A stretch of DNA of 26,699 nt from Moduliflexus sp964602655. GTDB taxonomy: Bacteria; Moduliflexota; Moduliflexia; Moduliflexales; Moduliflexaceae. The notes under the pieces were generated by a model, which was not told the DNA's origin, made no database searches, and saw nothing but the letters and a program-made list of their open reading frames with translations. Each line of letters opens with the position of its first letter. The first letter of the stretch is position 1. The stretch spans positions 1 to 26,699 of the forward strand of contig CAZRSF010000085.1 in assembly GCA_964602655.1 (NCBI GenBank), written 5' to 3'. The position numbers and the translations under genes are program-made. Of the stretch, positions 15,227-22,700 are shown in pieces.

Positions 15227-15320
15227 ACCAATTGCCTTTTGAAAGATCATATTCGCGGTGTACGTCGAAACTACAGTTTCGACGTACCGTTTACGATCTA
15301 TTCGAAGGCAATTGGTATAA
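15223..15320. mobile_element. Complete MITE-like element with 14-bp perfect terminal inverted repeats
   Basis: ATACCAATTGCCTT (15225-15238) is exactly inverted at 15305-15318, and the similarity extends inward with mismatches to GATC on both sides. Inside lies a second hairpin (13-bp arms around 15259-15288) containing GTACGTCGAAACT. It is about 95 bp long with no coding capacity, so it depends on a transposase elsewhere. The left end is shared with 9030. Confidence 0.78.
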
Positions 15321-15408
15321 TTACCCCAATAAAATAGATAGATGCCTTATGTAGAAATGGCAAGATCGGAAACAATGAAAATCTTGTCAATTTTATTGAT
15401 ATTTTGTA

Positions 15409-15443
15409 ATTATTTACGTACCGGCGGACAGCCTTGTCCACCG
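15409..15443 (-). repeat. REP-like hairpin unit, copy 2 (inverted relative to copy 1)
   Basis: ATTATTTACGTACC (15409-15422) is the exact complement of 15213-15226, and the adjoining stem (loop AAGGCT on the minus strand) has one mismatch. Copies 1 and 2 therefore form outer inverted repeats of about 34 bp around the MITE. Confidence 0.7.
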
Positions 15444-15492
15444 AAATCGGCGCGAGCAAACAACTGCTGAAGGCGTCTCCATGCGGCGTGTT

Positions 15493-15524
15493 CGACGAAC
15501 AAGGCTGTTCGTCGGTGCGTAAAC
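15493..15524 (+). repeat. REP-like hairpin unit, copy 3
   Basis: Perfect 8-bp arms CGACGAAC (15493-15500) and GTTCGTCG (15507-15514) enclose the same AAGGCT loop as the other copies and are followed by GTGCGTAAAC. The stem bases differ from copy 4 on both sides, so the pairing has been conserved by compensating changes. Confidence 0.68.
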
Positions 15525-15731
15525 AGGTACGATATTTTTCTATATTTATATAGGGTAGAATTAGACAACATCGTTAATCATTAAAATAACCGCGCCCTGA
15601 ATTGGATGCAACATCACGAAAAAGGATGACTCAAAAAATAAAAATGACGAGATACACAAAGGAAAAACATGAAGAGGGGGCAAAATTGGCTCCGATGCGA
15701 TAGAAATCGAACCGCCGTCAACGCCGGTGAC
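15525..15731. other. Non-coding spacer between repeats and the GT39 terminator
   Basis: I see no supported gene. A 64-codon frame at 15755-15561 on the minus strand has no recognisable motif and crosses the terminator hairpin. The region is AT-rich near 15535-15600. Confidence 0.4.
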
Positions 15732-15775
15732 TAAAACGCCGATTGGGCTGATCAAACTGAACTGCCCAATCAGCG
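15732..15775 (-). terminator. Rho-independent terminator of the GT39 gene
   Basis: On the minus strand, CGCTGATTGGGC (15775-15764) pairs with GCCCAATCGGCG (15748-15737) with one mismatch across a 15-nt loop, followed by TTTT. It begins 8 bp after the stop of the leftward GT39 gene. Confidence 0.65.
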
Positions 15776-15783
15776 TTCTCTTG

Positions 15784-17253
15784 TTATTCCTGCCGCCGAT
15801 AGTTTTCGGCGCGATAGACGTAGATGTCTTCGACGACTTTTTCGCCGCGCTTCAACGGAAATTGCGCGACCGGTTCGAAACGTTCGAACGCCTCGACGAT
15901 TCCTTGCTTCGGTTCTTTGGCGGTATCGAAATAGAGATAGTTTTTCCCGCGAAACGTCGCGCGATCCTGCCAGATGTCGAATTGATTCGCGCGGCTGTCA
16001 ATATTGAAACAGGTGACAGGCACATTGGCGTAAAACATGATTTCCGACGCCAACTGGTAACGATTCGCCGCGATCTCATAGCCGGGATATTGGGCAATGA
16101 CGGCCTTCACTCCGGCGTCAAGCTGATTCCAGCCGAAATACTCATCAGTGCGATCTTTCCGAATCGGGAGGAATGGGAAATAAATATGCGTCAGCAGCAG
16201 CGCGATCACGAGCATGGAGTAGCCCCAATGAGCATACCAGAGCGCCCGCCCCCAGCGTTTCGGCTGCATCGCGCGTTCGTAGAACGCGACCGCTAAAAGA
16301 ATGCCCGGCACATACGCAAAACAGGGCCAGTTCGCTTCCATTTTCTTTTGCAGCGAGAGTGTCAGAAAAAAGAGAAACGGGACTCCGGCAAAACACGCCA
16401 GAAATTTCTCCTGCAACGAGGCGCGTTTCCAGGCAAACAAGACGCCGAAAAAGGCCACGAGAAAGATGAAGAACAGAATCGGACCGATTAAGCCGATCTG
16501 ACTGCCGAGGAACTCGAAAAACTTATCCCAGCGCGGAAACGCCGGATTCGGTTTCGTATTGAATCCATGCTGCAACTGAAAGCCGAAATTGATCCAGCCA
16601 TGCTGCGAATTCCAGTAAATCACGGGCGAAAACATCGCGAGCGAAAGCGCAAATACCGTGTAAGGCAGCGCGTTCTTGAACCATCTCCGATTCTCTGGCA
16701 GCAACAAATACAGGAAAAAAGAGGGATACACAAGAAACGATACGAGTTTCGAGACAAGCGCAAAGCCGGTCAACACTCCGGCGAAGAGCCACTGCTTCGC
16801 GTCGCCGTCCTGCGTGGCGCGGTAAAAATGGAACATCGCGCCGCTCAAAAAGAAGATCATGGGCACATCCGGCGTGGCAATCAGCGATCCGGCCATAAAG
16901 AGCAGCGTCAGATTCGATAAGGCCACCGCGTAAAATGCCTGACGGCTATCCTGAAAGAGCGCTTTCGCTAAATGAAAGATGTACACGGACGATCCCGCTG
17001 TCAGCGCCGCCGTCACTAAATGCAGCGTCAACATTTTGCTATGAATGAACCGCCCGACAAAGGCGATGAAATACATTAACATCGGCGGGTGGCAATAATA
17101 CGACAAATCGAGCTTGTCAGCCCATATCCAGTAATACGCTTCATCCGGCAAGGCGTTCAGCCCGGTGCCGTAAATCAGCCTGAAAATTGTCATGATCAGC
17201 AAAAAGCCGAAGGTTCTGGTTTCGTACACGTCCTGGTTATTCTGATTCTGCAT
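15784..17253 (-). CDS. GT39/PMT-family membrane glycosyltransferase (ArnT/RgtA-like)
   Basis: This 489-residue protein has about 11-12 membrane helices and the PMT_2 signature at the first periplasmic loop: NALPDEAYYWIWADKLDLSY (about 33-52), followed by CHPPMLMYFI. The DE acidic pair in this loop is the catalytic motif of GT39/GT83 enzymes. LTGFALVSKLVSFLVYPSFFLYLL and a soluble C-terminal domain (about 360-489) follow the usual layout. Such enzymes take a sugar from a polyprenyl-phosphate donor and place it on lipid A, protein or glycan on the outer face of the membrane. It may decorate the polysaccharide or lipid carrier made by this locus. The start ATG at 17253 lacks a strong Shine-Dalgarno. 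A PAP2 phosphatase lies upstream on the same strand, 103 bp away. Confidence 0.9.
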   Translation of the reverse strand: MQNQNNQDVYETRTFGFLLIMTIFRLIYGTGLNALPDEAYYWIWADKLDLSYYCHPPMLMYFIAFVGRFIHSKMLTLHLVTAALTAGSSVYIFHLAKALFQDSRQAFYAVALSNLTLLFMAGSLIATPDVPMIFFLSGAMFHFYRATQDGDAKQWLFAGVLTGFALVSKLVSFLVYPSFFLYLLLPENRRWFKNALPYTVFALSLAMFSPVIYWNSQHGWINFGFQLQHGFNTKPNPAFPRWDKFFEFLGSQIGLIGPILFFIFLVAFFGVLFAWKRASLQEKFLACFAGVPFLFFLTLSLQKKMEANWPCFAYVPGILLAVAFYERAMQPKRWGRALWYAHWGYSMLVIALLLTHIYFPFLPIRKDRTDEYFGWNQLDAGVKAVIAQYPGYEIAANRYQLASEIMFYANVPVTCFNIDSRANQFDIWQDRATFRGKNYLYFDTAKEPKQGIVEAFERFEPVAQFPLKRGEKVVEDIYVYRAENYRRQE

Positions 17254-17323
17254 TATTTTATGTAGGGCGAATTCGGGATAAATTTCTTACTTATACCGAG
17301 CTGGCCTATTTATGGGGCGTCAA

Positions 17324-17352
17324 GGCGGACAAGGCTGTCCGCCGATACGTCA
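17324..17352 (+). repeat. REP-like hairpin unit, copy 4
   Basis: GGCGGAC (17324-17330), loop AAGGCT and GTCCGCC (17337-17343) are followed by GATACGTCAAT. It sits 4 bp beyond the stop of the PAP2 gene, a typical place for REP elements that stabilise or terminate messages. No T-run follows on the minus strand. Confidence 0.7.
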
Positions 17353-17356
17353 ATTG

Positions 17357-18022
17357 TTACTTTTTCTTTATCCGTTTCCCAAGAGATTTTGCGCCTCGAA
17401 TCAGGCGTTGACCGGTCGGCGTTATTGCGAATCGGAACGCCATATCTTCAATAAACAGCCCGGCACGTTGCGGCAAACGATGCTGTTCGGCCTGCTGCCA
17501 CGCCAAAATCCAGCCAACGCTGATGCTTGCGCCGATTGCTGCCCCAGCAAGAACGTCCAACGGATAATGCACGCCGACATAGACGCGGCTGTAGGAAACC
17601 AATCCGGCGACCGACGCGCATCCGAACTGATAACGACGGCGGCGATAATAATACGCGAACACGGTCATGGCCGCCGTAATATTCGCCGCATGATTCGACG
17701 GAAAGCCGTATTTTCCGCCTTTCTTGCCAAGCACCCGCGCATCTTGTAGCGCATGAGACGGACGGAGGCGGTGAAATGCCGGTTTTAACGCCTGGTAGCA
17801 GAACGCATCTGCCGTCGCGACAGATAATATGACAAACACCACCGCACGGCGCTCGCGTGTGGCGCCGCGCCGCAGCATCACGAACGCAATGACGGCAATC
17901 GGCACCATCCAATTGCGCGGATTCGTCACAAACGGCATGACGACATCGAACAGCGGGTTTGTCAGCGTCGAATTCAGCAGACGAAACAACGCAACATCTA
18001 TCTCCAATAAGCGATCCAGCAC
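17357..18022 (-). CDS. PAP2-family membrane phosphatase (possible undecaprenyl-diphosphatase)
   Basis: This 221-residue protein carries all three PAP2 motifs: K80-X6-RP (KPAFHRLRP), PSNH at 108-111, and SRVYVGVHYPLD at 145-156 with the catalytic histidine at 152. About five or six membrane helices surround them. Known members dephosphorylate lipid diphosphates such as undecaprenyl diphosphate, phosphatidic acid derivatives or lipid A. Beside polysaccharide genes, recycling of the undecaprenyl carrier is the best guess. The start codon is GTG at 18022, with AAGGA 8 nt upstream. A 45-residue basic C-terminal extension (ending KSLGKRIKKK) follows the last helix. It may be read from the same leader as the riboswitch and decayed gene upstream. 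Confidence 0.92.
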   Translation of the reverse strand: MLDRLLEIDVALFRLLNSTLTNPLFDVVMPFVTNPRNWMVPIAVIAFVMLRRGATRERRAVVFVILSVATADAFCYQALKPAFHRLRPSHALQDARVLGKKGGKYGFPSNHAANITAAMTVFAYYYRRRRYQFGCASVAGLVSYSRVYVGVHYPLDVLAGAAIGASISVGWILAWQQAEQHRLPQRAGLFIEDMAFRFAITPTGQRLIRGAKSLGKRIKKK

Positions 18023-18192
18023 GGCAAATATCCTTCTATTTCAGGGAAATCAGACAGAAATAATCTGTATTCCGCGCTATTTTCAGGCAGACTTTCAGGC
18101 AAGAAAAATATGAGGGGAATTAGATGAACCCTTTCAGGGGCTTACGAGACATTGATTTCTCGTACGCCCTGCGGCAATACTTCTGTGAAAAA
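18023..18192. other. Non-coding spacer upstream of the PAP2 gene
   Basis: It holds a 7-bp hairpin (18143-18149 with 18158-18164) and little else. A rightward 62-codon frame at 18124-18312 is the reverse of the decayed gene and has no independent support. Confidence 0.4.
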
Positions 18193-18352
18193 TCACACCG
18201 ACTGCCACTCAGTCCCCAACACGGTCATCGCGTCAAGATAACGAGACCAGTCGAGATCGTTCAGCAGCAGCCACTTGCTCATCTTTTGAGATCTGATACC
18301 AGGCTTCTGTGAAGCCTTTGATTAAAAAGAGTTTGTAGATTTTTTGAGTCAT
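18193..18352 (-). pseudogene. Decayed small gene with intact start and Shine-Dalgarno
   Basis: ATG at 18352 is preceded by a perfect AGGAGG with 8-nt spacing, and the frame reads MTQKIYKLFLIKGFTEAWYQ, then ISKDEQVAAAERSRLVSLS and TGA at 18235-18233. Another frame covering 18280-18193 reads WLLLNDLDWSRYLDAMTVLG then TEWQSV and a stop. The two parts look like the beginning and end of a roughly 100-residue hypothetical protein I have seen in environmental bacteria (start K-YK-F---S--AW-QLS-EEQ, end W-RY-----LGT). I infer an internal deletion with a frameshift. A 39-residue peptide could still be made. It lies about 150 nt downstream of the riboswitch on the same strand. Confidence 0.6.
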
Positions 18353-18413
18353 AGCGAACCTCCTGATGTTTCATCTATTATTTTCACGGTATATACGATC
18401 ACCTGTCCATTAC

Positions 18414-18444
18414 GATAGAGACGCCCCGGCGGGGTGTCTCTATC
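18414..18444. repeat. Near-perfect palindrome between riboswitch and decayed gene
   Basis: GATAGAGAC (18414-18422) and GTCTCTATC (18436-18444) pair exactly, and the CCCC/GGGG core pairs inside with one G-T wobble. No T-run follows on either strand. It may be a mobile palindrome or part of the riboswitch expression platform. Confidence 0.6.
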
Positions 18445-18501
18445 TCGCTCGAAACGTGGCTCACTTCTGATGTCAAGCGCCGCATACCAAATCATCATTC
18501 A

Positions 18502-18580
18502 TTCAGGCAACCCGGCTATCCGTTGTCACGGACCCGCAGCTTTCTGCCCCTATCTTACGATAGGTTTGGTTTTTTCTGAA
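18502..18580 (-). ncRNA. GEMM-I (c-di-GMP-I type) riboswitch aptamer, possible cGAMP-type variant
   Basis: Read leftward, the element has P1 UUCAG (18580-18576) with CUGAA (18506-18502); then ACCAAACC; a P2 hairpin CCUAUC-GUAA-GAUAGG (18564-18549) with a GNRA tetraloop; then GGGGCAGAAAGCUGCGGGUC; a short P3 UCCGU-GACA-ACGGA; and AUAGCCGGGUUGCC. These follow the GEMM-I order AAACC / GNRA hairpin / GG-C--AAAGC--CGGGUC / GCCGGGUU-CC. Compared with the common GGCAAACC and CGCAAAG blocks, here CCAAACC pairs with CAGAAAG, consistent with a G-C to C-G swap (C18569 with G18544). The base matching Vc2 G20 appears to be A18570, a change known in cGAMP-responsive members. Recognition is by eye. It lies upstream of the decayed gene and PAP2 gene. 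Confidence 0.72.
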
Positions 18581-18592
18581 CATATCCTTCCC

Positions 18593-18614
18593 GCCTGGCG
18601 ATAAATCGCCAGGC
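18593..18614. terminator. Perfect 10-bp hairpin downstream of the cytidylate-kinase-like gene
   Basis: GCCTGGCGAT (18593-18602) and its complement (18605-18614) flank a 2-nt loop. It lies between the kinase stop at 18703 and the riboswitch. No T-run follows on the minus strand until the far side of the aptamer. It may separate the kinase message from the riboswitch transcript. Confidence 0.4.
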
Positions 18615-18702
18615 TCAAAGACAAACGACGCTGAAGCGCCCTGGAGCGGGCTTCAGCCTGCTTCAGCTCTGAGACCGGCCATTTATGGCAGGGGCTTGTG
18701 AT

Positions 18703-19482
18703 TCATGCCTCCGCTCTCGCAAATGACTCCTCTTTTCTGGTTTGATACTGGAAGCCCATCATCGCCTGTTCAGTGGTCTTTTCTGCCAGAAGATGCCGCG
18801 TTGCCGTCAGAATCATCTGAACCGCGAAATCTGGCGCATTCATCGCAGTGTTCAAGATCAGATGGTACAACAGCGGATCATTCCAGTCCGCATGATACAA
18901 TGTATTGATATAATCGGCAGCCGCCAGATCATGCTGATGAATCAGTTTTTTCGCCGCTTCTGCGCTGAGATGCTCTTGCGCGGCGATATTCGCCGCCCGC
19001 GCTTCCTCCGGCGCGACAATCCGGACATGCAACACACCCGGCTTGTCTTTGAGAATCATCTGTCCGCCGCGCCCCACAATCAGGAAGTTTCCTTCCTGGT
19101 AAGCGTTCAGAATCACATCGCGAATAAACAGGCCTTCGTCCTGTTCGCTCAACCATTGTACTTGTTTCACGCTGGCGCCGGTCGTGTCTTCTCCCCAACT
19201 CCCCATCATCGCGAATTTCTTTTCGGGGAGCACAATCATAGTTTGCAGAATATTTGCGGCAGGAAGACGGCGCATCCCGCTTAAAAACTTTTCCCACACA
19301 TGTTGAGGATGATGGGCGTCTTCTGTGAGATCAAAACACTCTCCATCTGTCATCCCCATCGAGGAGGCGATGCGCTCCAACGTCTGTTTATCGAAATAGC
19401 GATAGCCTAACGCCTCGCAGACCTGACGCGCGATCTCATCCCCCGCGCTGCCATATTGACGAGAAATCGTGATAACGGCCAT
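18703..19482 (-). CDS. Cytidylate kinase-like family protein
   Basis: This 259-residue protein has the opening AVITISRQYGSAGDEIARQV, then LGYRYFDKQTLERIA, matching the cytidylate-kinase-like family (PF13189), in which the P-loop region is written SR-(F/Y)GS-G-EIA. Later FLIVGRGGQMILKDKPGVLHVRI and AADYINTLYHADWNDPLLYHLILNT match the family's phosphate-binding strand and lid region. Members are distant from true CMP kinase and their substrate is unknown. The protein is longer than most members (about 200 residues), mainly from an insert at about 55-120. AAAGGAG lies 8 nt upstream of ATG at 19482. The gene is divergent from the BTAD regulator, and a 59-bp imperfect palindrome sits in its leader. 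Confidence 0.87.
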   Translation of the reverse strand: MAVITISRQYGSAGDEIARQVCEALGYRYFDKQTLERIASSMGMTDGECFDLTEDAHHPQHVWEKFLSGMRRLPAANILQTMIVLPEKKFAMMGSWGEDTTGASVKQVQWLSEQDEGLFIRDVILNAYQEGNFLIVGRGGQMILKDKPGVLHVRIVAPEEARAANIAAQEHLSAEAAKKLIHQHDLAAADYINTLYHADWNDPLLYHLILNTAMNAPDFAVQMILTATRHLLAEKTTEQAMMGFQYQTRKEESFARAEA

Positions 19483-19502
19483 AACACACGCTCCTTTCTT
19501 CC

Positions 19503-19561
19503 ATCTGCGGAGATGTTCTCTGAAACGAACGTCATGGGTTCGCTTCAGAGAAATCGCAGAT
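19503..19561. promoter_or_regulatory. Long interrupted inverted repeat in the divergent intergenic region
   Basis: ATCTGCG (19503-19509) is mirrored by CGCAGAT (19555-19561), and TTCTCTGAAACGAAC (19516-19530) is mirrored with one mismatch by 19538-19552. The centre lies near 19534, 50 nt upstream of the kinase start and 170 nt from the regulator start. It may be an operator for the adjacent regulator or a hairpin in the kinase leader. Confidence 0.55.
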
Positions 19562-19703
19562 GCGCAGGTTTTTCTTGACAGGAATTCGCGCTCTATCTAT
19601 GCTTTTTCGTATCAACAACAGTATAATAACCCGGTTTCGTCGAAAAATCGTCGAAAAACCGTGACGACAGCGAATAGAGCATCATTTTTCAGGAGCGTGA
19701 TGC

Positions 19704-22700
19704 ATGTCATCCCTGAAACTCACCTTATTCGGCGCTCCGCAGGTCGAACTGAACGGTCAGCGCATGGCCTTGAAGACGCGCAAAGCGTTCGCTTTACTCG
19801 CCTATCTTGCTGTCAGCCGCCAGCCGCAGAGCCGCGAAACGCTCGCCACGCTCTTCTGGCCGGAATTCTCTTCGGAACGCGCCTTTGCCAATCTGCGCGG
19901 CGCGTTGCAGGCGCTCACGCAGGCGTTCGGCGACGATTGGTTTGCCATTTGCCGCCGCGACATCGCCATCAAGCCCTCTTCCGACTTGTTTGTGGATGTG
20001 CACGAATTTCAACGCCTGCTCAATCATACGAACAACCATCATGCGCCAACAATCTCCGTAGAAGAACGCCTTCCATCGCTTCAGGCCGCCGCCGAACTCT
20101 ATCAGGATGATTTCTTGCGCGGCTTTACCCTGCCGGATTGCCTCGCGTTCGATGAATGGCAGGCGGCGCATACCGGCCAGTTCCGCGAGCAGATCGCCGA
20201 GACGCTGCGCCAGCTTATCGGCCATTACACCGAGCAGCGCGACATGGCAGCGGCGATTCAGTATGCGCAGCGCTGGGTCGAGGTCTGTCCCTGGGAAGAA
20301 GACGCGCACCGCGAGATGATGCGCGTGTATGCCGCTGACCATCAGCGTTCGGCGGCGTTGCAGCAATATCAGGAGTGCGCGCACATCCTGCGCGAAGAAT
20401 TCGAGACAGAGCCAGAGCCGGAAACGCAAGAACTCTATCGCGCCATTCTCAACAACCATCGCCAGCCAGACGGCGCGCCACAGAACGGAAACCACGTCCC
20501 GACCGCCACGTCCGCGCCAGTGTCTCCGCCGCACAATCTCCCGGCGCAAACGACCACCTTTATCGGACGCGAGGCCGAAGTCGCCACAGTGACCGCGCTG
20601 CTCTCGCAAGAGCATGTCCGGCTGGTCACGCTGACCGGCCCCGGCGGTTCCGGCAAAACGCGGTTAGGATTGCAGGCGGCGGAACGACTGCTCAACCATT
20701 TCGCCGACGGCGTCTTTTTTATTTCCTTTGCGCCGATCACGAATCCTGACCTTGTCGCGCCGACGATGGCGCAGACGTTAGGACTTCGAATCAGCGGCAA
20801 CGCGCCGCCGATAGAGGCGCTCATCGCGTATCTCCGCCCAAAACGCCTGCTGTTCGTGCTGGATAATTTCGAACAACTCATTGAGGCCGCGCCCGCGCTG
20901 AGCGACCTGTTGGCGGCGGCTCCCGGCATCAAAATCTTGACGACCAGCGGCACTGTGCTGCGACTCTCCGGGGAATATGACTATCTTGTGCCGCCGATGC
21001 GCCTGCCTGACCCTGCCAATCTTCCCTCCTTCGAAGGATTGACGCGCTTCGAAGCGATTCGGCTGTTCGCCGAACGCGCGCAAGCGGTCGCCATGAATTT
21101 TAAGCTGACCGAGGATAACGCGCCGATGGTCGCGCAGATTTGCGTCCGTTTGGATGGATTGCCGTTAGCCATTGAGTTAGCCGCCGCCCGCGCCAGACTC
21201 CTGCCGCCCAAGGCGATGCTTGCGCACCTGGATTACCCGCTGCGCTTTCTCTCCTGGGGCGTCCGAGATCGCCCGATCCGGCAGCAAACGCTGCGCAATA
21301 CGCTCGCCTGGAGTTATCACCTGTTGAGCGCGGAAGAGCAAACGGTCTTTCGACGGCTCGCCGTCTTTGTCGGCGGGTGGACGCTGGAGGCCGCCGAGGC
21401 CGTGTGCCAGAGCGACTCTGATGTGGACGTGTTCGACGGGCTGCAAGCGCTCACGGATCATCATTTGGTCGCGCAAACCGAGATTAACGGCGAACCGCGT
21501 TTTACGATGCTGGAAACCATTCGCGAATATGCGTTGGAACGACTGGCGCAATATGACGATGGCGATCTCATTCGCAAACAGCACGCACAATTTTTCGTGG
21601 CATTCGCGCAAGAAGCTAACACCCATCTGAATAGATTGCCGATTGAGGAACATGTGCGCTGGAAAGCCAGACTCACGCAGGAAATAGGCAATCTGCGGGT
21701 GGCCTTCGCGTGGGCGACGGCGAATGTGGAGGAATCGCGGCAGAGTGCGATCCACATGTATGAGCCTCTGGCCGACATCTTCGCGCTGACTGGACAGCAT
21801 GAGGAAGCCAGAACGATTTATCAGAATACGTTACAGGGAACGTCGGAACATGACCTGATCTGGCGAGCGCGTCTTCACCGAAAAATAGGTAAAACCTGGG
21901 AAATTCAGGGACATTATGCCGAAGCATCGCGCGCCTATGAGTCGGCTGAAACGGTTTTAGAGCAGCCGTCGGCAACGGTTGAACCATCTCGCTGGCAGGA
22001 ATGGATCGAGGTTCAAGTTGATCGGATATGGCTGTTATATTGGCAAAACAAACAGCCTGAGATGATCGAATTGGCACGCAAAGCTCAGCCCATGGTCGAG
22101 CAATACGGGACGCCGACGCAGCGCGTGCGATACTTTGACAGCCTCACGCTGATTGAATTAAAACGAGAGCGGTATCTGATCTCGGAACAAGCCATTTCTT
22201 ATGCACTTACCGCCGTCTCAGCCAGCAAGGAATCAGAGAACCTGAGCGTGATCAATATGTCGTACTTTCAACTTGGTTTTAGCTATTTATGGGCTGAAAA
22301 CGACAAGCTTGATCTTGTGAAGGAACCACTGGAAATCGGATTACGTTTAGCCGAGCAGATCGGCGATGTGGTCATGCAAGCGCGTTGTTTGACATACCTT
22401 ACTGTTCTTTATAGAAAATATGCTCAGAAAGACCAGGTCAACGTATATAGTCATCGCAGCCTGAACATTGCCAAAATCGCCCAGATGCCGGAATATGTCG
22501 GCGCCGCCAAAGCGAACCTGACCTGGCTCGCGTGGAGCGAGCAGCGTTTTTCAGAGGCGGAAACAGATGGCAAGGCCGCGTTAGAAATCTGGCGGCAGTT
22601 GTCCTTCGTGTATCCGTTTCATTGGATGGCTCTCTTTCCATTGATCGGAGTGACTTTGGCTGATGATCGCGTCCCTGAAGCAGTTGCGTATATCCGCGCG

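Noticed and set aside
15070..15231. N-terminal extension of the Wzc-like protein to 15231
   Set aside because: The extra 54 codons run into repeat and MITE sequence and do not resemble Wzc N-termini.
15561..15755. 64-codon minus-strand frame
   Set aside because: It runs through the GT39 terminator hairpin, has no homology pattern and no ribosome-binding site.
15193..17352. CRISPR array from repeated AAGGCT hairpins
   Set aside because: Only four copies, in mixed orientation with irregular spacing and diverged stems; no cas genes.
18124..18312. 62-codon rightward frame
   Set aside because: It is the reverse strand of the decayed gene, which has the better start signals and protein-like sequence.
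18705..19284. Long rightward frames opposite the cytidylate-kinase-like gene
   Set aside because: They are antisense shadows; the kinase frame has clear family motifs and a ribosome-binding site.
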